Shown here: positions 58,990-64,000 of the stretch, one piece after another
Layout: each line of letters starts with the position of its first letter
Numbering within the stretch: the first letter of the stretch is position 1
Source of the DNA: Lachnospiraceae bacterium
GTDB taxonomy: Bacteria > Bacillota > Clostridia > Lachnospirales > Lachnospiraceae
Length of the DNA stretch: 64,000 nt
Assembly: GCA_900766925.1 (NCBI GenBank)
Contig: CAAFXG010000266.1
Location: 1-64,000 of the forward strand
Direction of reading: 5' to 3'
Notes under the pieces: generated by a model
What the model was told of the DNA's origin: nothing
The model's database searches: none
The model's input: the letters and a program-made list of their open reading frames with translations, nothing else
Translations under genes and position numbers: made by a program

Positions 58990-60192
58990 TTACTCCTTAT
59001 CAAGCAGAAAATCTGCCAAGATTACATTACTTACATCAATTCCCCTGTCTGTAAGAAAAATCCTGTCTCCCTGTGTATCCATAAATCCCTCATCAATGTA
59101 CTTATTCAGAACAGGCCCATAGACCTCATATATATCCTTATTAAAGCGTTCCTCAAAATCCTCTCTGCTGACACCACACATCATCCTAAGTCCAAGGAAC
59201 ATGAATTCCTCCATCCTTGAGTCAATATACATTGCCTGAACATTTTCCCTTAGTCTTCTTGTAATATCATTATAGAGCAGCTCCATATTATCAAACTCTA
59301 CAAACTTGTCCGAGGTTTCTTCCATAAGAGAAATATATCCGAACATATCCCTTATATTACTAAAACGCTTACCCTGAAAATATGACGACGCGCCGAGCCC
59401 AAATCCGATATATTCCCCACCGGTCCAATAAACCATATTATGCCTGCACTCATATCCGGGACGCGCATAATTCGAAAATTCATATCTGTCATAACCACTG
59501 GCAGACAAAAGCTTCTTTGTTATCTCATACATTCTTCTGTCTATCATTTCAGTCGGTAATGACTCTAATATTGCGGGGTCCTTTGCAAACGGAGTTCCCT
59601 CTTCAATAGATAATGAGTACGCTGAAATATGCTCAGGTCCAAACTCAATTACCCTTGACAGAGTATCCACATACGAATGAATAGTCTGCCCCGGAAGGCC
59701 TGACATAATATCTACATTAATATTGTTAAAGCCTGCTCTTCTCGCCGCCTTGAAGCTGGCTACAAACTGGTCATAATTATGCAGTCTTCCCAGTTTTTTA
59801 AGCATATCATCATCAGCAGACTGTAATCCTATACTGATTCTGTTAATACCCGCCGTTTTATATCCATTAAGCTTCTGGTGTCTGAGTGTACCGGGATTAG
59901 CCTCAATTGTAATCTCAGCATCCTTCTCAACATTAAAATACCTTCTGATAAATGCCATTATATTTGTTATAAGTGATTCATCAAGCAGGGATGGTGTTCC
60001 ACCTCCGATGAAAATGCTTCTTACATAATAATCACCTACAACAGGGGCATACATTTTGATTTCCTGACACACCGAATCAACATAGCGAAGCATTGTTCCA
60101 TATGCCTCACCATCAAATGACAAAAAATCACAGTATTTACATTTAACGGCACAAAACGGAATGTGAATATAAAGACTCACATATTTTTTCAT
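58990..60192 (-). CDS. hemW: Radical SAM heme chaperone HemW
   Basis: A 400-residue HemW, related to the coproporphyrinogen III oxidase HemN. The radical SAM motif is in LYIHIPFCAVKCKYCDFLSF (C-x3-C-x2-C), then FIGGGTPSLLDESL, SIGLQSADDDMLKKLGR, NVDIMSGLPGQT and the C-terminal MFLGLRMMCGVSREDF. HemW lacks the extra Cys of true HemN oxidases and acts as a heme-delivery protein. It lies 8 bases after lepA, as in Bacillus (lepA-hemW). Confidence 0.95.
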   Translation of the reverse strand: MKKYVSLYIHIPFCAVKCKYCDFLSFDGEAYGTMLRYVDSVCQEIKMYAPVVGDYYVRSIFIGGGTPSLLDESLITNIMAFIRRYFNVEKDAEITIEANPGTLRHQKLNGYKTAGINRISIGLQSADDDMLKKLGRLHNYDQFVASFKAARRAGFNNINVDIMSGLPGQTIHSYVDTLSRVIEFGPEHISAYSLSIEEGTPFAKDPAILESLPTEMIDRRMYEITKKLLSASGYDRYEFSNYARPGYECRHNMVYWTGGEYIGFGLGASSYFQGKRFSNIRDMFGYISLMEETSDKFVEFDNMELLYNDITRRLRENVQAMYIDSRMEEFMFLGLRMMCGVSREDFEERFNKDIYEVYGPVLNKYIDEGFMDTQGDRIFLTDRGIDVSNVILADFLLDKE

Positions 60193-60200
60193 CAGTTATC

Positions 60201-62015
60201 CTACTCCTCATCTAATTTAAGTACGCTCATAAATGCTTTCTGTGGTATTTCTACGTTACCAACCTGACGCATTCTCTTTTTTCCTTCCTTCTGCTTTTCA
60301 AGAAGCTTACGTTTACGGGTTATATCGCCGCCGTAGCATTTGGCAAGCACATCCTTGCGCATTGCCTTAACCGTCTCACGGGCAATAACCTTACTTCCGA
60401 TTGCAGCCTGAATAGGTATCTCAAACAAATGCCTTGGAATTTCTTCTTTGAGCTTTTCACACATCTTTCTTCCACGTTCATAGGCAGTGTCCTTATGAAG
60501 AATGAAGGAAAGTGCATCCACCTCCTCCTTGTTAATAAGGATATCAAGCTTGACAAGCTCTGAGCGCTCATACCCCTTAAACTCGTAATCAAAGGAAGCA
60601 TACCCCCTTGAACGTGATTTAAGTGCATCAAAGAAATCATATATTATTTCATTTAAAGGTAAATCATATTTAAGGAGTGCCCTTGTCTCCTCCATATATT
60701 CCATACTCTTATATATTCCTCGTCGTTCCTGACAAAGCTGCATAATGGCACCAACATACTCAGATGTAACCATTATCTCCGCAGACACATATGGTTCCTC
60801 CATATAGTCAATTTCAGATGGGTCCGGAAGATTTGAAGGATTGGTAAGTGTAATAACCTCACCATCTGTCCTGTGAACCTTATATACAACACCGGGAGCA
60901 GTGGTAACAAGGTCTAAATTATATTCTCTCTCAAGTCTTTCCTGAATAATCTCAAGATGAAGCAGACCAAGGAAGCCACATCTGAATCCGAAGCCCAGTG
61001 CAATAGATGTCTCCGGTTCAAAGGAAAGTGAAGCATCATTAAGCTGAAGCTTCTCAAGTGCATCCCTTAAATCAGGATACTTAGCTCCATCTGCAGGATA
61101 CAGACCACAATAAACCATGGGATTAACCTTTTTGTATCCCGGAAGTGCCTCGTCACAAGGATTATCCGCATCTGTAACAGTGTCACCAACCGTTGTATCC
61201 TTAACATTCTTAAGGCTTGCGGTAATGTAGCCTACCATTCCGGCAGAAAGCTCATCACATGGCAGGAACTGTCCCGCACCAAATATACCAACCTGTACAA
61301 CCTCCGCCTGTGCGCCGGTTGCCATCATTTTTATCTTTGTACCCTTGGAAACAACACCATCAAAAACACGGCAGAATATAATAACTCCCTTGTAGGAATC
61401 ATACAGGCTGTCAAATATCAGTGCCTTAAGCGGTGCCTCCGTATCACCTGACGGTGCCGGAATTTTGGATACTATCTGTTCTAAAACCTCTTCAATATTA
61501 ACACCATTCTTAGCTGAAATTCTAGGTGCATCCTGTGCTTCTATTCCTATGATATCTTCTATTTCATCAACCACTCGCTCCGGGTCTGCCGATGGAAGGT
61601 CAATCTTATTGATTACAGGCATAATCTCAAGATTATGATCCACTGCAAGATAACAGTTTGCAAGTGTCTGTGCCTCAATTCCCTGTGCAGCATCAACAAT
61701 AAGTATTGCCCCCTCACAGGCAGCAAGACTTCTCGACACCTCATAGTTAAAGTCAACATGTCCGGGAGTATCAATCAGATTGAAAATATATTCCTCACCA
61801 TCATTCGCCTTATAAATAATTCTTACAGACTGTGCTTTAATGGTAATTCCCCGTTCACGCTCAAGCTCCATATTGTCAAGCACCTGCTCCTGCATCTCAC
61901 GGCTGGTGAGTGTGCCCGTTTTCTCAATTATTCTGTCTGCCAATGTGGATTTACCATGATCTATATGTGCTATTATACAAAAATTTCTTATCTTCTTCTG
62001 GTCTAAATGAGCCAT
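60201..62015 (-). CDS. lepA: Elongation factor 4 (LepA)
   Basis: LepA/EF4 is a ribosome-bound GTPase. The 604-residue product has G1 in FCIIAHIDHGKSTLADRI, the switch region RERGITIKAQSV, G3 in LIDTPGHVDFNYEVSRS and G4 in VINKIDLPSADPERV, and the LepA-specific C-terminal part with KCYGGDITRKRKLLEKQKEG. The ATG at 62013-62015 has GAGG 9 bases upstream; an upstream GTG would add five residues. A promoter lies at 62054-62082. Confidence 0.98.
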   Translation of the reverse strand: MAHLDQKKIRNFCIIAHIDHGKSTLADRIIEKTGTLTSREMQEQVLDNMELERERGITIKAQSVRIIYKANDGEEYIFNLIDTPGHVDFNYEVSRSLAACEGAILIVDAAQGIEAQTLANCYLAVDHNLEIMPVINKIDLPSADPERVVDEIEDIIGIEAQDAPRISAKNGVNIEEVLEQIVSKIPAPSGDTEAPLKALIFDSLYDSYKGVIIFCRVFDGVVSKGTKIKMMATGAQAEVVQVGIFGAGQFLPCDELSAGMVGYITASLKNVKDTTVGDTVTDADNPCDEALPGYKKVNPMVYCGLYPADGAKYPDLRDALEKLQLNDASLSFEPETSIALGFGFRCGFLGLLHLEIIQERLEREYNLDLVTTAPGVVYKVHRTDGEVITLTNPSNLPDPSEIDYMEEPYVSAEIMVTSEYVGAIMQLCQERRGIYKSMEYMEETRALLKYDLPLNEIIYDFFDALKSRSRGYASFDYEFKGYERSELVKLDILINKEEVDALSFILHKDTAYERGRKMCEKLKEEIPRHLFEIPIQAAIGSKVIARETVKAMRKDVLAKCYGGDITRKRKLLEKQKEGKKRMRQVGNVEIPQKAFMSVLKLDEE

Positions 62016-62053
62016 CTGTATTTTCCTCACTCTTTAAAATTCGCTTTGTCATA

Positions 62054-62082
62054 AGTATACCAAAAGTTATTAAAACATACAA
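62054..62082 (-). promoter_or_regulatory. Sigma-A promoter for lepA-hemW
   Basis: On the minus strand TTGTAT (62077-62082) and TATACT (62054-62059) are 17 bases apart, between spoIIP and lepA. Confidence 0.7.
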
Positions 62083-62098
62083 TTTAAATTTATTATTT

Positions 62099-63301
62099 TT
62101 ACCCCTCCGTGAGCACGCTATATATAATATCGGCAAGTGGTTCCATGGCATTTTTCGCTTCTGAAACCGTGTTGGTCTGTGCGCCAACCTCAATTAACGC
62201 AGACTTTGGTTTTTTGTCCAGATTATATCTGTATCCGCTGATATAGATATTTCTCATTAAATCTCCATATTTTTTCTTGCCCGCCAGATGCATCTTAAGA
62301 CTAAAGGCAAGATTGGAAATCTTATTGGGATTATAGAGGTAATCAATATCGCCATGTCTGTTGAGCCTGCTCATACCATTTACAAACATTATTTGGGCAG
62401 TGTCCTTACCATTAATATTTCTTACAAGATGAAGGTCCTCCCTTACACCATCCCGATGCAAATCAATAATCACATCAATTGACGGGTTATTTGCTAAAAT
62501 TGCATCCACATCAGCTCCCGCCAAATCATAAGCATGGCTCCTGTCAACCACTCCGTCTATTGTATCATAAACATTTCTGTTGTGATATACCTTGATACCA
62601 TACCTTTCTGACAGTATTTCTGCAAGCTCATCACCTACTCCAATTACCGTGTCATCCGTAACACCGGGTCTGCTGTCTGCAAATGCCTCGCTTCCATGAG
62701 TATGGTAAATGAGGACCTTATAGTCATCACCCGTCAAATCCAGCGACATATCTATTCCAAGAAGATTATCCGCATTTATTTCATCCGGAAAAACGCTAGT
62801 CGAGCTATCAACATTATAGCAATTTGACAATAAAAAATCATAATTACTCAGCTGCTCCATTGAATATGATATTCCGCGAACCTTTGAGCTGATTACGGTA
62901 GCTTCTATCACATCGTCCGATTCTTCTTTAACCAGATCTATTGCGTCTGTTCCTGTTGCAGCTTCGGCAGACACTGTATTATCAAGGTTATCTTTTGACT
63001 GTTTTCCATTATTATCAGTCTTTTTTTCTGCCTCTAAATCCCATGTATACTCTGAGTATTCACCCTCAACATGGAGTTTTTCTACTCCGGGAGTTTCCTC
63101 AGACATTACAAGTAACGGCACAAGTTCATCTATAAATTCCACAATATATTCATGATTATTATTCGCATTAGGCAGCAGCTCATTTCGTATAGCAACAAAA
63201 ATATAGCGTGATACAACCTCTGTTTTTGCTATAAAGGCAACACAAAAAATTATAATCACAATACAATAGATATATATTATTTTATAATTATTTTTCCCCA
63301 T
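62099..63301 (-). CDS. spoIIP: Stage II sporulation protein P
   Basis: SpoIIP is the peptidoglycan amidase and endopeptidase that works with SpoIID and SpoIIM during engulfment. The 400-residue product has a membrane anchor (about residues 6-28), a spacer rich in Asp, Glu and Thr, and the SpoIIP domain (about 195-400), with the catalytic VLIYHTHGSEAFAD, DVIIDLHRDGV and SALIEVGAQTNTVSEAKNAM. The promoter would be a mother-cell one, but no clear sigma-E site was picked out in the 46-base gap after gpr. Confidence 0.96.
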   Translation of the reverse strand: MGKNNYKIIYIYCIVIIIFCVAFIAKTEVVSRYIFVAIRNELLPNANNNHEYIVEFIDELVPLLVMSEETPGVEKLHVEGEYSEYTWDLEAEKKTDNNGKQSKDNLDNTVSAEAATGTDAIDLVKEESDDVIEATVISSKVRGISYSMEQLSNYDFLLSNCYNVDSSTSVFPDEINADNLLGIDMSLDLTGDDYKVLIYHTHGSEAFADSRPGVTDDTVIGVGDELAEILSERYGIKVYHNRNVYDTIDGVVDRSHAYDLAGADVDAILANNPSIDVIIDLHRDGVREDLHLVRNINGKDTAQIMFVNGMSRLNRHGDIDYLYNPNKISNLAFSLKMHLAGKKKYGDLMRNIYISGYRYNLDKKPKSALIEVGAQTNTVSEAKNAMEPLADIIYSVLTEG

Positions 63302-63347
63302 ACATAAATATATGCTTACAAAATGTTTATAATGCCGATATAAGCGG

Positions 63348-64000
63348 CTATATGTTAAAACGATTTATAGCCTCAGATATTGTAAAGCTAACCCTTTTTA
63401 CTGCCTCATCAATATCCTTAGGAGTGACAAACATAGACGCAAGTGACGGATTAATCAGCTCACATGCAAGCTCATACTTCTCCTCATCAGTCAAATCCGT
63501 TTTAAAGCTGTTTCCTTTATTCATACTTAGTGCATTTACCATACCCTCAAGAGATTGATTAATTATAGCCGGTACAGATATAACCGTAGGTACTCCGATT
63601 GCAACTACCTTTACCCCCAGCGTTTCCTTATTTAACTTAGTTCGATTATTGCCTACACCTGCTCCGGGACTGATTCCCGTATCACATATTTGAATTGTTG
63701 AGTTTAATCTGTCTGCCTCCCTTGCGGCAAGTGCGTCAATAGCAATAATTGCATCCGGATGAATTTCATTTATTAAAGCCTTCAAAATAAGCTGGCTTTC
63801 TATTCCTGTCTGAGCCATCACCCCCGGACTGATTGCACTTATTTCCTTAACATTTTTTACTATTCCCTCTGTAAGTAAATGTCTGGTGATATACAGATTA
63901 TCAACAACCAAAGGTCCCAGTGCATCCGGTGTAACATCTCTATTCCCAAGACCTATCACCAACAGCCTATCAGCTTCACCCACCATATTTTTCAAATGCT
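63348..64000 (-). CDS. gpr: Germination protease GPR, C-terminal part (cut by window edge)
   Basis: GPR degrades small acid-soluble spore proteins on germination. The reading frame runs off the right edge; about 217 residues are seen, whereas the family is about 330-370, so the N-terminal part, including the propeptide, is missing. Motifs: LVIGLGNRDVTPDALGPLVV, EISAISPGVMAQTGIES, DAIIAIDALAAREADRLNS, TIQICDTGISPGAGVGN and VIAIGVPTVIS-like GVKVVAIGVPTVISVPAI. It lies 46 bases upstream of spoIIP, the same order as in Bacillus (gpr-spoIIP-lepA-hemW). Confidence 0.96.
   Translation of the reverse strand, partial: HLKNMVGEADRLLVIGLGNRDVTPDALGPLVVDNLYITRHLLTEGIVKNVKEISAISPGVMAQTGIESQLILKALINEIHPDAIIAIDALAAREADRLNSTIQICDTGISPGAGVGNNRTKLNKETLGVKVVAIGVPTVISVPAIINQSLEGMVNALSMNKGNSFKTDLTDEEKYELACELINPSLASMFVTPKDIDEAVKRVSFTISEAINRFNI

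Noticed and set aside
1..64000. tRNA, rRNA, insertion sequences, prophage or defence genes
   Set aside because: No cloverleaf, rRNA core, transposase, integrase, phage or restriction gene was recognised on either strand; the 56-bp inverted repeat carries no transposase.

Overview
The window looks like the chromosome of an AT-rich, motile, endospore-forming Firmicute of class Clostridia, most likely a Lachnospiraceae member. The grounds are: clostridial/bacillar gene order in the flagellar operon (FliY instead of FliN, FlbD/SwrD, CodY next to flgB), sporulation genes (gpr, spoIIP, gerW), a single-chain PurL, a long 2-hydroxyacyl-CoA dehydratase-type activase, strong Shine-Dalgarno sites and sigma-A-like promoters. 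Family assignment is inference from gene content only. Almost everything is on the minus strand; only two genes (the activase at 33474 and the GGDEF-EAL gene at 46398) are on the plus strand. No rRNA, tRNA, CRISPR, insertion sequence or prophage was seen.

1-21133 (read right to left): codY, then the flagellar cluster flgB-flgC-fliE-fliF-fliG-fliH-fliI-fliJ-ylxF/motE-fliK-flgD-(small hook-region protein)-flgE, an intrinsic terminator plus a fresh promoter, then flbD-motA-motB-fliL-fliM-fliY-cheY-fliO-fliP-fliQ-fliR-flhB-flhA (flhA runs off the left edge). It supplies the basal body, export apparatus, hook, stator and switch, with CheY and the CheC-like phosphatase FliY. 21288-26043: yifB/comM-dprA-topA with its own promoter. 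26134-33243: a run of housekeeping, alarmone and sporulation genes (flavin reductase-like, small alarmone synthetase, DHH phosphoesterase, a 45-residue membrane protein, GerW, DUF2953), then unrecognised proteins, a protease-dead rhomboid-like protein with a zinc finger, and a LysM protein.

33244-37763: a divergent regulatory region and a 1403-residue activase, ending in a long hairpin. 37784-44770: polysaccharide deacetylase, small membrane protein, purL, and two overlapping aspartoacylase-like genes whose zinc ligands are altered. 44860-48830: a second chemotaxis/c-di-GMP locus: CheY, a CheX-like phosphatase with N-terminal repeats resembling c-di-GMP-binding MshEN repeats, and divergently a Cache-HAMP-GGDEF-EAL protein. 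A perfect 56-bp inverted repeat separates the latter from a patatin-like lipase. 49999-52497: pyrE, a 49-residue membrane protein, an HD hydrolase and a cation/Ca antiporter. 52596-57892: an apparent pantothenate/CoA operon (DUF2520/PanG-type reductase, panB, panC, panD, coaBC) followed by a TAXI-type binding lipoprotein. 58086-64000: gpr (cut by the right edge), spoIIP, lepA, hemW and a family-2 glycosyltransferase.

The points most worth following up are the CheX-MshEN-like/CheY/GGDEF-EAL locus, the paired zinc-site-altered AspA-like proteins, the 56-bp perfect palindrome, a hairpin that seems to bridge a distant Shine-Dalgarno to the activase start codon, and a candidate CodY box in front of flgB. 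No gap between genes exceeds 300 bases.
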